NCBI RefSeq assembly: GCF_001421785.1
Contig: NZ_LMLB01000001.1
Span: forward strand, 986,103-1,050,102
Direction of reading: 5' to 3'
Source: Sphingomonas sp. Leaf33
GTDB taxonomy: Bacteria > Pseudomonadota > Alphaproteobacteria > Sphingomonadales > Sphingomonadaceae
DNA: 64,000 nucleotides
Shown here: positions 52,984 to 61,682 of the stretch, piece by piece
How positions within the stretch are numbered: position 1 is the first letter of the stretch
Layout of the letters: the number at the start of each line of letters is the position of its first letter
Notes under the pieces: generated by a model
The model's database searches: none
Seen by the model: the letters and a program-made list of their open reading frames with translations, nothing else
Told to the model about the DNA's origin: nothing
Program-made: the position numbers and the translations under genes

Positions 52984-53376
52984 TCAGGACAGGGTCGGGG
53001 GCGCGCGGGCGGAATAGAGGTCGCCGGTGCGGCGGGGCAGGGCGGGGGCGGCGCGTGCGACCCAACCCGCGGTCGATGCCGCCTGTGGCGCGGCGATCCC
53101 GAACGACAGGGGCGGAAGTGCGGGCGGCGGCGCGCCATCCGGTCCGGCGTGGCTACGCGCCGCACTCAGGCGGATGGTCGGCCGACCGATCTTCGCGCCG
53201 TCGCGCAGGCTGGTTGCCGCAGGGGTGGCGAACGCGATGTGAACGACCGGCGTTTTCGTAGCAGCCGGAACCGCCGCCGGCATCGAAGCCCAGGCGAAGA
53301 GCAACGCCAGCACGCCTGCGAACAGACGCTGCGAGGCCGTCCGCAAGGCGGGGCGCTCAGACTTCTCGGCGGTCAT
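52984..53376 (-). CDS. exported hypothetical protein, 130 aa
   Basis: MTAEKSERPALRTASQRLFAG leads into a membrane or signal segment (VLALLFAWASMPAAVPA) and an Ala/Pro-rich region of mixed composition. It may be a small periplasmic protein. It lies 79 bases upstream of the tail-anchored gene on the same strand. I do not recognise it. Confidence 0.6.
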   Translation of the reverse strand: MTAEKSERPALRTASQRLFAGVLALLFAWASMPAAVPAATKTPVVHIAFATPAATSLRDGAKIGRPTIRLSAARSHAGPDGAPPPALPPLSFGIAAPQAASTAGWVARAAPALPRRTGDLYSARAPPTLS

Positions 53377-53471
53377 CGATCCGTTCCGATATCGGGTCGA
53401 TGGCCGAAAAACCAAGACTTTGCGTCGGACCGCACCGCGTCACGAACCGCCCCGGCGCTCCCGTCTGCGCG

Positions 53472-54779
53472 TCAGCCCTTGCCGATTCCGGTCAGCTTGA
53501 GGCCTGCGCGCGCGGCTTCCTCGGGGGGGTAGATGTTGCGCAGGTCGACCAGCACCGGGTCGGCCATCGACTTGGCGATCCGCGACAGGTCGAGCGCGCG
53601 GAAGGCGGCCCATTCGGTCACGATGACCAGTGCGTCCGCACCCTCGGCCGCGGCATAGGGAGACGCGGCGAACTCGACGTCCTTAAGCAACGGCCGGGCC
53701 TGCTCGACACCCTCCGGGTCGTACGCCTTCACGCTCGCGCCCGCGTCCTGCAACGCCTGGATCAGCGCCAGGCTGGGGGCGTCGCGCATGTCGTCGGTGT
53801 CGGGCTTGAAGGTCAGGCCTAGCACGCCGACCGTCTTGCCCCTCGCCTCGCCGCCCATCGCCTTGATGACCTTGCGTCCCATCGCGCGCTTGCGGGCGTC
53901 GTTGACCTGGACCGTCGCCTCGACGATGCGCAGCGGCACGTCGTTGTCGGCCGCGGTCTGGAGCAGCGCCAGCGTGTCCTTGGGGAAGCACGACCCGCCA
54001 TAGCCCGGGCCCGCATTCAGGAACTTGCGCCCGATGCGGTTGTCGAGCCCGATGCCGCGCGCCACTTCCTGCACGTCGCCGCCCACGCTTTCGCACAGGT
54101 CGGCGATTTCGTTGATGAAGGTGATCTTGACCGCCAGGAACGCGTTCGCCGCGTATTTGATGATCTCCGCCGTGCGACGCCCGGTGAAGACGATCGGCGC
54201 CGACTGGTTGAGCGACAGCGGGCGATAGATTTCGCGCAGCACGTCGCGCGACCGCTCGTCCTCTGCACCCACGACCACGCGGTCGGGCCGCTTGAAATCG
54301 CCGATCGCGGCGCCTTCGCGCAGGAACTCGGGATTGCTGGCGACGGTGATGCCCTTGTCCGGTGCGACCTCGGCGATGATCCGCTCGACTTCGTCGCCGG
54401 TGCCCACCGGCACGGTCGACTTGGTGACGATGACCGCCGGGCCGGTCAGCGCTTCGGCCACTTCGCGCACCGCGGCGAAGACATAGCTCAGGTCGGCGTG
54501 CCCGTCGCCGCGGCGGCTCGGCGTGCCCACCGCGATGAAGACGGCGTCGGCGTTGCGGACGCCCTCGGCCAGGTCGGTGGTGAAGCTCAGCCGTCCGGAG
54601 CGGACGTTGGCCGACACCAGCTCGCCCAGGCCCGGCTCGTAGATCGGCATGACATTGTCATGCAGCGCAGCGATCTTCTTCGCGTCCTTGTCGACGCACA
54701 CGACTTCGTGCCCGAAGTCCGAGAAACAGGCGCCCGACACAAGCCCGACATAGCCCGTTCCGATCATCGTGATGCGCAA
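53472..54779 (-). CDS. ugd: UDP-glucose 6-dehydrogenase
   Basis: It oxidises UDP-glucose to UDP-glucuronate for polysaccharide synthesis. The 435-aa protein has the Rossmann start MRITMIGTGYVGLVSGACF, the active-site GPGYGGSCFPKDTLAL with the catalytic Cys, and GLTFKPDTDDMRDAPS. The length and motifs fit the Ugd/TuaD family. In sphingomonads it supplies glucuronate for gellan/sphingan-type polymers, but no exopolysaccharide gene is in the window. Confidence 0.96.
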   Translation of the reverse strand: MRITMIGTGYVGLVSGACFSDFGHEVVCVDKDAKKIAALHDNVMPIYEPGLGELVSANVRSGRLSFTTDLAEGVRNADAVFIAVGTPSRRGDGHADLSYVFAAVREVAEALTGPAVIVTKSTVPVGTGDEVERIIAEVAPDKGITVASNPEFLREGAAIGDFKRPDRVVVGAEDERSRDVLREIYRPLSLNQSAPIVFTGRRTAEIIKYAANAFLAVKITFINEIADLCESVGGDVQEVARGIGLDNRIGRKFLNAGPGYGGSCFPKDTLALLQTAADNDVPLRIVEATVQVNDARKRAMGRKVIKAMGGEARGKTVGVLGLTFKPDTDDMRDAPSLALIQALQDAGASVKAYDPEGVEQARPLLKDVEFAASPYAAAEGADALVIVTEWAAFRALDLSRIAKSMADPVLVDLRNIYPPEEAARAGLKLTGIGKG

Positions 54780-54883
54780 GACGACACCCTTCCCAACGTA
54801 ATCCCGTGCCGCCCCTAGCCGACAATGATTAACCAGGAAATGACATCTGCGGTGCGGGCGCCGGATCGATGCTTGTCATTTGC

Positions 54884-54896
54884 GGAAACCGGTGTC
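54884..54896 (+). promoter_or_regulatory. candidate LacI-type operator before the pectate lyase gene
   Basis: GGAAACCGGTGTC contains the ACCGGT centre and the GGAAACC half-site known from many LacI-family operators that control sugar genes. It lies 24 bases before the ATG. The motif is one base off a full palindrome on the right, so the match is suggestive only. Confidence 0.35.
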
Positions 54897-54920
54897 AGTC
54901 CTGTGAAAAAGGAGAGTGGG

Positions 54921-56294
54921 ATGCTTAAGCCGATGATCTTGGGTCTGGCCGCCACCATGCTGGCCGCGAGCGTGCCGGTCACCGCGCAGGAGCCGGCGGC
55001 GGGTCCGCAGATCGCCTTCCCCGGGGCGGTCGGGCCGGCGGCCAGGACGCCGGGCGGGCGCGGCGGGCGGATCATTCGCGTGACCACGCTGAACGCCGAC
55101 GGCCCCGGCAGCCTGAAGGCCGCGCTTGATGCCAAGGGCCCGCGAATCATCGTGTTCGAGGTCGGCGGCGTCATCGACATGGGGCTGAAGAGCTGGACGA
55201 TCACAGAACCGTTCGTGACCATCGCCGGCCAGACCGCGCCGTCGCCGGGCATCACGCTCATCAAGGGCGGGCTGGACGTGAAGGCGCACGATGTCGTGAT
55301 GCGTCACATCCGCGTGCGTACCGGCGCCGACGGTCAGGCCAAGCGATCGGGGTGGGAGGCGGACAGCTTCTCCACGATCGGCGCCTACAACGTCATCGTC
55401 GATCATTGCACCTTCAGCTGGGCGATCGACGAGAACATGTCCGCCAGCGGCCCGCGCCTCACCGGAAAGACGGTCGAGGACTGGCGGCGTGGGACCAGCC
55501 ACGACATCACCTTTTCGTACAACGCGGCTTACGAAGGCCTGGCCGACAGCTCGCACCCCAAGGGCGAACATTCGAAGGGGTCGCTGATCCACGACAATGC
55601 CACCGGCATCACGATCTGGCGCAACCTCTACGCCCACAATGTCGAGCGCAACGCGCTGTTCAAGGGCGGCGCGCAGGGCGTGTTCGTCAACAACCTGATC
55701 TATGATCCGCAGCGACGCGCGCTCCACTACAACCTGATGGCGCTGGAGTGGGAGGGGCATCCCTATGTCACCGGCGAACTGAGCGCGGTCGGCAACGTCT
55801 ATCGCGGCGGACCGTCGACCGAGGGACGGGTGCCGTTCCTGATGCTCGGCGGCGACGGCGACCTGCGCTACCACGGGCGCGACAATGTCGCGGTCGACAA
55901 ATATGGCGAGCCGCTGCCGATGGTCGGCCGCTACGGCGACACCAAGGCGCGACTGATCGAGGTTGCCAAGCCGGTGGTCTGGGTCCCCGGCCTGCCGGTG
56001 CTGGCATCGAAGGACGTCGAGACGCACGTGCTGGCCAACGCCGGCGCCCGGCCGTGGGACCGCGATGCCGACGACATCCGCGTCTTCTTCTTCGTCGCCG
56101 AAGGGCGCGGCGGTGTCATCAACGACGAAAAGGACGTGAGCGCCTACCCCGCGTTCACACCGACCCGCGCGCCCTTCGTCGCGGCCGAATGGAACCTCGA
56201 CACGATGGAGCCGAAGTCCGGCCGCTATCCCGGCCAGACCCGCGACGTGCCGCAGGAACATCTGTCGGTGCGCGACGCGGCGATGCGGAAATGA
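54921..56294 (+). CDS. secreted pectate lyase (polysaccharide lyase, right-handed beta-helix)
   Basis: A 457-aa exported protein with signal peptide MLKPMILGLAATMLAASVPVTAQ. The domain has AARTPGGRGGRIIRVTTLNADGPGSLKAAL, the conserved region of PL1-like lyases, then VIVDHCTFSWAIDENMS, the Ca2+-binding region. It should cleave polygalacturonate by beta-elimination. ATG 54921 follows GGAG. It is coupled to the cupin gene (ATGA at 56291-56294). Confidence 0.88.
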   Translation: MLKPMILGLAATMLAASVPVTAQEPAAGPQIAFPGAVGPAARTPGGRGGRIIRVTTLNADGPGSLKAALDAKGPRIIVFEVGGVIDMGLKSWTITEPFVTIAGQTAPSPGITLIKGGLDVKAHDVVMRHIRVRTGADGQAKRSGWEADSFSTIGAYNVIVDHCTFSWAIDENMSASGPRLTGKTVEDWRRGTSHDITFSYNAAYEGLADSSHPKGEHSKGSLIHDNATGITIWRNLYAHNVERNALFKGGAQGVFVNNLIYDPQRRALHYNLMALEWEGHPYVTGELSAVGNVYRGGPSTEGRVPFLMLGGDGDLRYHGRDNVAVDKYGEPLPMVGRYGDTKARLIEVAKPVVWVPGLPVLASKDVETHVLANAGARPWDRDADDIRVFFFVAEGRGGVINDEKDVSAYPAFTPTRAPFVAAEWNLDTMEPKSGRYPGQTRDVPQEHLSVRDAAMRK

Positions 56295-56692
56295 TCGCCG
56301 CTCTGCTCGCCCTGTCGCTCCAGGCGGCCCCGCCGATGGTTGTCGTCGACGAAAAGGACGTGATGAAACGCGAAGCCGTCCCACACGGCGCGATCGGCAT
56401 GAGCACGGCGTGGCGCATCACCGATGCGGTACCGGGCCGCACGTTCGAATTCCGCCGCCGTGCGCTCGACAAGGGGGCCGCGATCGGCCTCCACGTCCTT
56501 GCCCATGACGAGGTCTATTATGTGCTGGCCGGCGAGGGCGAGGTCGACAGCGACGGGGTGCGTCGCCGCTTGGGGGTAGGCATGACCGCCTACCTCTACG
56601 AAGGCGCCAACGTCGGTATCCGCCAGACCGGCACGCGTCCGCTGTCGCTGATCGTGGCCTATCCGCTGAAGGCGCGCGTTATGGCCGAATGA
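56291..56692 (+). CDS. exported cupin protein, 133 aa
   Basis: A short signal peptide (MIAALLALSLQAAP) precedes a cupin barrel: GAAIGLHVLAHDEVYYVLAGEGEVDSDG holds the HxxxHxE metal pattern of the first cupin motif, and the second motif region reads VGMTAYLYEGANVGIRQTG. It could act on the unsaturated uronates released by the lyase, like KdgF, but export makes this uncertain. It overlaps the genes on both sides by 4 nt. Confidence 0.82.
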   Translation: MIAALLALSLQAAPPMVVVDEKDVMKREAVPHGAIGMSTAWRITDAVPGRTFEFRRRALDKGAAIGLHVLAHDEVYYVLAGEGEVDSDGVRRRLGVGMTAYLYEGANVGIRQTGTRPLSLIVAYPLKARVMAE

Positions 56693-57003
56693 CCGACACG
56701 CCGCCCCATACGCCCGATGGCCGCTACATCGTCGTCGACGATGTCCTGTGGCGCGCAACGCGACCCGACCTTGCGGAGACCGATCGGGCCGCGCTGGTCA
56801 AGCAACTGATGGCTGCCCGCCGCGCGGTGGGGCAAGCGAAGACGGCGGCCGACGAACGCGCTGCGCGCGACGGTGTCGATGCCGCCAAGGTCGCGCTGGG
56901 CGAACGCGGGCCGGTGTGGTGGGACGACGGTGCCCCTGATTACACCCGGCACAAGGTCGCGAACTCGCCCTATGCAGACTGGTGGGCTGGGCAGAGCGGG
57001 TGA
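56689..57003 (+). CDS. small hypothetical protein, 104 aa
   Basis: MTDTPPHTPDGRYIVVDDVL begins a cytoplasmic protein rich in Arg, Ala and Asp, with WWDDGAPDYTRHKVANSPYADWW near the end. It resembles proteins often found near biopolymer genes in alphaproteobacteria, but the function is not known to me. Its ATG overlaps the cupin stop (ATGA, 56689-56692). Confidence 0.75.
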   Translation: MTDTPPHTPDGRYIVVDDVLWRATRPDLAETDRAALVKQLMAARRAVGQAKTAADERAARDGVDAAKVALGERGPVWWDDGAPDYTRHKVANSPYADWWAGQSG

Positions 57004-57076
57004 TTCGTGCGAGGTTTGTTTCGCTGACGATCCGAACTCCGGTACCGCGGCGATCACTGGATCGGACACCGTCCCC

Positions 57077-57745
57077 ATGAGCCTCGTCGTCCGCACCCTG
57101 TCCGACCGTCTGGTCGATATCGTCCGCGACCGCATTCTCGATGGGACCCTCCGGAGCGACGTCGCGATCCGGCAGGATGCGCTCGCCGCCGAACTGGGCG
57201 TCAGCAAGATACCGCTGCGCGAGGCGCTGACCCGGCTGGAGCAGGAAGGACTGGTCCGCTCGCAGGCCAACCATGGCTATTTCGTACGCGACCTGAGCGC
57301 GGGCGAGGCGGAGGAGGTGTTCGCGCTCCGCCTGAAGATCGAACCGGAAGCAGTGGCGATCGCCGCGACCCGCGCGACTGACCACGATCACCGCCGCGCC
57401 GCGCTGGCGCTCGCCGATCTCGATACCAAGATCGACCGGCACGACATCCACGTCGGGGCCGCCAACCGCGCCTTCCACATCGCACTGATCCGCCCCGCCG
57501 GTCGCGCGATCACGCTGCAACTGCTCGAACGGCTGCACGTGCTGAGCGAACGCTATGTCGGCAAGCATCTGGAACCCACCGGCCGCGATGCCCGCGCGAA
57601 CGACGAACACGCCGACCTGCTCGACGCCTGGCGCTCGCGCGATGTCGACCGGCTGCACCGTGACATGCACGCGCATATCGAAACGACGCTGATCGACCTG
57701 CGTCGCCAGCTGACGCCCGACGACGGCGCTGGGTCTCAGCGGTAG
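57077..57745 (+). CDS. GntR-family regulator, FadR-type
   Basis: A 222-aa regulator. The winged helix spans residues 1-70 (LSDRLVDIVRDRILDGTL, IPLREALTRLEQEGLV, the GYFVRDL wing), and the FCD ligand-binding domain has LRLKIEPEAVAIAA, AFHIALI and EHADLLDAW with the metal-binding His residues. FadR/FCD proteins often sense organic or uronic acids; the pectate lyase gene upstream suggests a uronate. It is 73 bases after the small protein gene. Confidence 0.9.
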   Translation: MSLVVRTLSDRLVDIVRDRILDGTLRSDVAIRQDALAAELGVSKIPLREALTRLEQEGLVRSQANHGYFVRDLSAGEAEEVFALRLKIEPEAVAIAATRATDHDHRRAALALADLDTKIDRHDIHVGAANRAFHIALIRPAGRAITLQLLERLHVLSERYVGKHLEPTGRDARANDEHADLLDAWRSRDVDRLHRDMHAHIETTLIDLRRQLTPDDGAGSQR

Positions 57746-58314
57746 TTGAAGCTGATCGAGATGCGGTCTTGCCTGGCCGCGTTGGGCATCACTTCGTGCC
57801 GCAGCCAGCTTTCCCACAGGAACACGCTGCCCGCCTGCGGTTCGGCGTAGACGAATGTGTCGGGGCGCGCAGGTGCCGCCATCAGCATCGGCAGGCGCGG
57901 GTCTTCCAGCTTCAGCGCGCCCGACCCCGGCGGCACCGCGACATAAACGGTGCCTGACACGACGCTGTGCGGGTGGATATGCCCGCTGTGCGTGCCGCCG
58001 GGCTTCAGGACGTTGACCCACAGGCTGTCGAGCTTGAGCTTCTTGCCAAGCTCGAACCCGCAGTCCCTGGCGAACGCGGCGACATGGCGGTTGAGCAGCC
58101 GCGCGAGGTCGTCGAACCGCGGATCGCGTAAGGGCAGATCGTCGAGCGAGGCATAGCTGGTATAGCCGCGATACCCGTGCTGCTTCGACCACGCGCGACC
58201 GGCACGATCCTCGCTCGCCAGTTCGCGGCAGGCGTCGGCGAGCTCGGCGACCAGCGCGTCGTCGCCGAGCAGGGCGTCGTAGAAATGCGTGGGGAACAGC
58301 GCGCGCGTCGGCAT
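57736..58314 (-). CDS. 2OG-Fe(II) oxygenase-like protein (TIGR02466 family)
   Basis: A 192-aa jelly-roll protein. LKPGGTHSGHIHPHSVVSGTVYV carries His112, His114 and His116 as iron-ligand candidates, and SVFLWESWLRHEVMPN...RISISFNYR supplies His173 and Arg184, the distal ligand and 2OG-binding residue. This fits TIGR02466, a putative 2OG oxygenase with unknown substrate. Its ATG shares one base with the pth stop (TGATG, 58312-58316), so it is coupled to peptidyl-tRNA hydrolase. The 3' end overlaps the GntR gene by 10 nt. Confidence 0.85.
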   Translation of the reverse strand: MPTRALFPTHFYDALLGDDALVAELADACRELASEDRAGRAWSKQHGYRGYTSYASLDDLPLRDPRFDDLARLLNRHVAAFARDCGFELGKKLKLDSLWVNVLKPGGTHSGHIHPHSVVSGTVYVAVPPGSGALKLEDPRLPMLMAAPARPDTFVYAEPQAGSVFLWESWLRHEVMPNAARQDRISISFNYR

Positions 58315-58883
58315 CAGCCCTGCATCCTCAGTGCGACGTCGTTCATGAACCGCACGTCGTCGCCCTTGGTCAGCCAGTCGGCCTCCGCAGCGATCGCACC
58401 GAGCAGATCGGAGAGGGGGTCGACTTCGGTCTTGTGCCAGTTGGACAGCACATGGCCGGTCACCCGGTCCTTGTGCCCCGGATGGCCGATCCCGATGCGC
58501 ACGCGGCGGAAGTCGGGGCCGATATGCTGGACGATCGACTTCAGGCCGTTCTGCCCCGCGGTGCCGCCGCCGGTCTTCACCTTGAGCGTCAGAGCCAGGA
58601 TATCGAGTTCGTCGTGGAACACCGTGATGGCGCCGGCGTCGATCTTGAAGAAATCCATCGCCGCGCGCACCGATCGGCCGCTTTCGTTCATGTAGGTGCC
58701 GGGCTTCAGGATGACGATCTTGTCGCCACCGACGCGCCCGTCCTGCGTCCAGCCCTGGAACGCCTTCTTCGGCGCGGAAAAGCCGTGCACCGCGGCGATC
58801 GCATCGACCGCCTGGAACCCGGCATTGTGCCGGTTCAGGGCGTATTCGGGGCCCGGATTGCCCAGGCCGACCCAGAGTTGCAT
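58314..58883 (-). CDS. pth: peptidyl-tRNA hydrolase
   Basis: It recycles tRNA from stalled peptidyl-tRNA. The 189-aa protein has MQLWVGLGNPGPEYALNRHN with the catalytic His, MNESGRSVRAAMDFFKI, VFHDELDI with the catalytic Asp, and GGGTAGQNGLKSIVQH. ATG 58883 is the normal start of the family; an ATG seven codons upstream is less likely. It follows rplY, a common pairing. Confidence 0.97.
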   Translation of the reverse strand: MQLWVGLGNPGPEYALNRHNAGFQAVDAIAAVHGFSAPKKAFQGWTQDGRVGGDKIVILKPGTYMNESGRSVRAAMDFFKIDAGAITVFHDELDILALTLKVKTGGGTAGQNGLKSIVQHIGPDFRRVRIGIGHPGHKDRVTGHVLSNWHKTEVDPLSDLLGAIAAEADWLTKGDDVRFMNDVALRMQG

Positions 58884-58921
58884 CGCGCGTGCGCCATTCG
58901 ACAAGTGGAGGGAAACGAGAA

Positions 58922-58955
58922 GGGGCGGGAAAGCGCCGTAACGCTCGCCCGCCCC
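58922..58955 (-). terminator. hairpin after rplY
   Basis: GGGGCGGG (58922-58929) pairs with CCCGCCCC (58948-58955), with an inner AGCG/CGCT. Read in the rplY direction it is followed by TTCTCGTTTCCC, T-rich, so it can act as a terminator or attenuator between rplY and pth. Confidence 0.6.
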
Positions 58956-58979
58956 CGATTTCGACCTTGCGGCGAAAGA

Positions 58980-59720
58980 TCAGTCCTTCTTCTGGACCGA
59001 AATCTTGTCGTCGTGGTTGTCGTCGTCGTTCGGCTCGTCGCCCTCGGGCTCCTCGCCGGCTTCGATCGCGGCTTCCTCGGCCTGCTGCTCGGCAGCGGCT
59101 TCGGCGGCCAGCGCGGCGTCTTCAGCCAGCGCTTCCTGGACGTCCGCCTTCATCGCCGACGGGGCGATGACGGTGGCGATGGTGAAGTCGCGGTCGTCGA
59201 TCGCCGTCTCGGTGCCCTTGGGCAGCTTGACGTCGGAGATGTGGATGGTGTCGCCGACTTCGAGCCCTGCGAGCGAGATCGTGATGTCGCTCGGGATGTC
59301 CGACGCGTCGCAGACCAGCTCCAGCTCGTGACGGACGATGTTCAGCACGCCGCCCTTCTTGATGCCGGGGGCCTCTTCCTCGTCGGTGAAGGTGATCGGC
59401 ACCGCGACCGTGACGGTCGAATGCTCGGCGATGCGCAGGAAGTCGACGTGCAGCGGGCGATCGGTCACGACGTCGAAGGTCACGTCCTTCGGCAGCGTGC
59501 GGACGGCCTTGCCGCCGGCGCTGACCATCACGACCGAGTTCATGAAGTGGCCGGTGTTCAGCAGCTTCATGAGCTCGCGCTCGTTGACGCTGATGCTCTG
59601 CGGGTCCTGCTTCAGGCCATAGATGACGGCGGGGACGCGGCCGTCGCGACGCAGTGCCCGGGAGGCTCCCTTGCCAGCCCGGTCACGCGTCTCGGCCGAC
59701 AGGTTAAGCGTGTCGCTCAT
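58980..59720 (-). CDS. rplY: 50S ribosomal protein L25 (CTC-type)
   Basis: It binds 5S rRNA. The 246-aa length is the long CTC form: an L25 domain ([21 protein letters not shown]...VIYGLKQDP, residues 1-95) and a TL5 C-terminal domain ([12 protein letters not shown], about residues 100-190). A low-complexity acidic tail of about 55 residues (Glu/Ala, then Asp/Asn) follows. ATG 59720 begins the normal N-terminus. Confidence 0.96.
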   Translation of the reverse strand: MSDTLNLSAETRDRAGKGASRALRRDGRVPAVIYGLKQDPQSISVNERELMKLLNTGHFMNSVVMVSAGGKAVRTLPKDVTFDVVTDRPLHVDFLRIAEHSTVTVAVPITFTDEEEAPGIKKGGVLNIVRHELELVCDASDIPSDITISLAGLEVGDTIHISDVKLPKGTETAIDDRDFTIATVIAPSAMKADVQEALAEDAALAAEAAAEQQAEEAAIEAGEEPEGDEPNDDDNHDDKISVQKKD

Positions 59721-60058
59721 TGTCGTAGTTTCCGATTCGCTAGATGCTAATGTTCGTTTCGCCCCGGCAGGCCTCCAGGGATGACCCTGCCGCGACAAGC
59801 GCGCGCCCTTAGCGGGGATGGGGCGGGAAAGCAATTGCCGGGCAGCTGATGGAGAGCCGCCGTCGCCCGCCCCGAAGCGTCCGCCACTGTCGCCGCCGCC
59901 CCCTAACGGCCGTCACCCCCGCGAAGGCGGGGGTAAATTCTGGCTGATCTATCGGCACTATCGGCGAGGCCAGCCAGAATTGATTCCCGCCTTCGCGGGA
60001 ATGACGAAGGAAAGGTGCGGGAATGACGACGAAGGCGCGGTCGAGAGGCGGCTGCCCC
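59721..60058. other. 338-base gap between rplY and the TraB-family gene
   Basis: The stretch holds the rplY leader (59721 to about 59760) and one palindromic repeat at 59911-60006, and no credible gene. Bases 59760-59910 show only GC-rich sequence with a minor inverted repeat (CGGCAGG / CCTGCCG). The TraB-family gene ends 53 bases after the repeat. Confidence 0.7.
59911..60006. repeat. palindromic repeat, CGCGAAGGCGGG type
   Basis: The left arm CGTCACCCCCGCGAAGGCGG from 59911, with AATTCTGGCTG beside it, pairs with CAGCCAGAATTGATTCCCGC and CTTCGCGGGAATGACG to 60006. Nearest relative in the window is the copy at 7774-7868, which carries the same AATTCTGGCTG. Confidence 0.9.
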
Positions 60059-60964
60059 TCAATATTCGACCCGCACCGCCTTCAGCTTGTACGCGCCCAG
60101 CTTGTCCTGCACGCTGTCCTTGCCGGCCAGGTGGCCTGCGCCGACCGCGACGAAGACGGTGCCCGGCTGCTTCATCCGTTCCGAAATCCACGTCGCCCAG
60201 CGCGCGTTGCGGTCGTAGAGGATCGTTTTCGCGACCTCGGGCGAATCCTTCATGCTTTCGTTCAGCGTCGCGGCCAGCTTGTCGGGCGCACCGGCCGACC
60301 AGTCGGTGACCATCGTTTCCATCGTCTGGCCGATCTTGGGCATTTCATCGATCGTTCCGCCCAGGAATTCGGTCTGCGCCTTGGGCGACAGCGCGTCGAA
60401 GAAGCCGATCTGCTGTTCGGCCGTCTCCAGCCCGCTGACCGTCTTGCCGGCGGCATTAGCCGCCTGGGTCAGTGTTTTCTCCGCGCCGCTGTTGGGATCA
60501 TAGCCCGCCTTCATCAGCGGGATAAGGCTGAGGTTCACCGCCGCGAACCACGGCTTGTACGTGTCGAACGCGGTCGCCGGCAGGCCGAGATCGCCCATCG
60601 CCTTCACATATTTGCCGCGCGTCGGCTCGGGCAGGCTGGCGGTCAGCGTCGTGCCGGCGGGCTGCGTCGCCTTGGTCAGCACGATCTTCTGCATCGTCGC
60701 GGCATCGGGCTCGACCATTTCGAGCACCAGTTCCTTCGACCCGTCGAACGCGGTCTTCACCGCTTCGTCGAACCACGTGAGACCCGGTTTCAGCACATGC
60801 ACCGTGCCGAACAGATAGATCGTCGTGTCGGCGTCCTTCACCACCCACAGCGCGGGATCGGCATCCTTTGCGGCGGGGGCGGGAGCCGGCGCCTGCTGCG
60901 CACAGGCGGGCAGCGCCAGAAACAGGGCGGCGGTCGAAAGCGAAGTCTTCATCAAACGGTTCAT
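60059..60964 (-). CDS. TraB/GumN-family exported protein
   Basis: A 301-aa protein with an N-terminal signal (MNRLMKTSLSTAALFLALPAC, a possible lipobox) and ALWVVKDADTTIYLFGTVHVLKPG, the GxxH pattern of the TraB/PrgY/GumN (Tiki-like) protease family, then a Glu/Asp region and VFVAVGAGHLAGKDSV with the final His. The enzyme is presumed to be a metal-dependent peptidase. GAAGGA precedes ATG 60964. Confidence 0.9.
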   Translation of the reverse strand: MNRLMKTSLSTAALFLALPACAQQAPAPAPAAKDADPALWVVKDADTTIYLFGTVHVLKPGLTWFDEAVKTAFDGSKELVLEMVEPDAATMQKIVLTKATQPAGTTLTASLPEPTRGKYVKAMGDLGLPATAFDTYKPWFAAVNLSLIPLMKAGYDPNSGAEKTLTQAANAAGKTVSGLETAEQQIGFFDALSPKAQTEFLGGTIDEMPKIGQTMETMVTDWSAGAPDKLAATLNESMKDSPEVAKTILYDRNARWATWISERMKQPGTVFVAVGAGHLAGKDSVQDKLGAYKLKAVRVEY

Positions 60965-61005
60965 GGAGAGCGTCCTTCGTATTGAAAAGGGAAAGTCGGA
61001 GAAAA

Positions 61006-61455
61006 TCAGCGATATTTGCGCCAGGACCACACGACGCCGCTGACGACGATGAAGGCGGCGAAGAACGCGACCGGATCGATCGGGCGGACCAGATCGGCCC
61101 GGGCGAGCAGCCACCAGACCGGCGCGCCGATGCTCATCAGATAGTGGCCGGCGACTGCGCCGTCGCGGTACGCTTCACGCTCGTGCTCGTCGACGACGCG
61201 GTGCCAGCGCCAGGAGATGATCGGGAGCAGGACGCCCCACGCGAAGACCAGCACCAGCACCAGCCACACCGGCAGCGGGCCGGTCAGCATCAGGTCGACC
61301 AGGTCGTCGCCCTTGCGATGCCCGCCGAGCGTCGCCACCGCGAGGGCAAGGCCCATGACGCCGCCCAGCGCGCCCGAGGTCAAAATCAGACGGCGATTGG
61401 CGCGTTCCGACGTGCTCTTCTGTGTGCCGCGCCACTCAATCATTGCCGTCACCAT
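61006..61455 (-). CDS. four-helix membrane protein, unknown function
   Basis: A 149-aa protein with four membrane helices (LILTSGALGGVMGLALAVAT; WLVLVLVFAWGVLLPIIS; YLMSIGAPVWWLLA; AFFAAFIVVSGVVWSW). ATG 61455 follows the strong ribosome-binding site GAGGAGGTG, which lies inside the XRE gene upstream, and the frames overlap by 20 nt. This arrangement of a small XRE regulator with a membrane partner is common in alphaproteobacteria; the family is otherwise unknown. Confidence 0.82.
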   Translation of the reverse strand: MVTAMIEWRGTQKSTSERANRRLILTSGALGGVMGLALAVATLGGHRKGDDLVDLMLTGPLPVWLVLVLVFAWGVLLPIISWRWHRVVDEHEREAYRDGAVAGHYLMSIGAPVWWLLARADLVRPIDPVAFFAAFIVVSGVVWSWRKYR

Positions 61456-61639
61456 CGTCGAACACCTCCTCTATCGCCATGTCGAACAGACGACCGATCC
61501 GAAAAGCGAGCGGCAGGGACGGATCGTACTTCCCTGTCTCGATGGCGTTGACCGCTTGCCGCGAAACGTCGAGCCGGACGGCCAGATCGGCCTGGCTCCA
61601 GTCGCGTTCGGCACGCAGCACCTTGAGGCGATTCTTCAT
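61436..61639 (-). CDS. XRE-family transcriptional regulator
   Basis: A 67-aa Cro/CI-type HTH protein: MKNRLKVLRAERDWSQADLA, then VRLDVSRQAVNAIETGKYDPSLPLAFRIGRLF, a complete five-helix HTH. ATG 61639 follows AGGAGTGCGAG. It is the first gene of the pair with the membrane protein. Short inverted repeats just upstream (61683-61749) are candidate operators. Confidence 0.93.
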   Translation of the reverse strand: MKNRLKVLRAERDWSQADLAVRLDVSRQAVNAIETGKYDPSLPLAFRIGRLFDMAIEEVFDDGDGND

Positions 61640-61682
61640 CTCGCACTCCTGTTGCATGGCTTGTGATCCTTGTCACCGTCCC

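Noticed and set aside
59721..59910. Riboswitch or leader RNA upstream of rplY
   Set aside because: I found no conserved riboswitch core; the only structures are GC-rich hairpins of low specificity.
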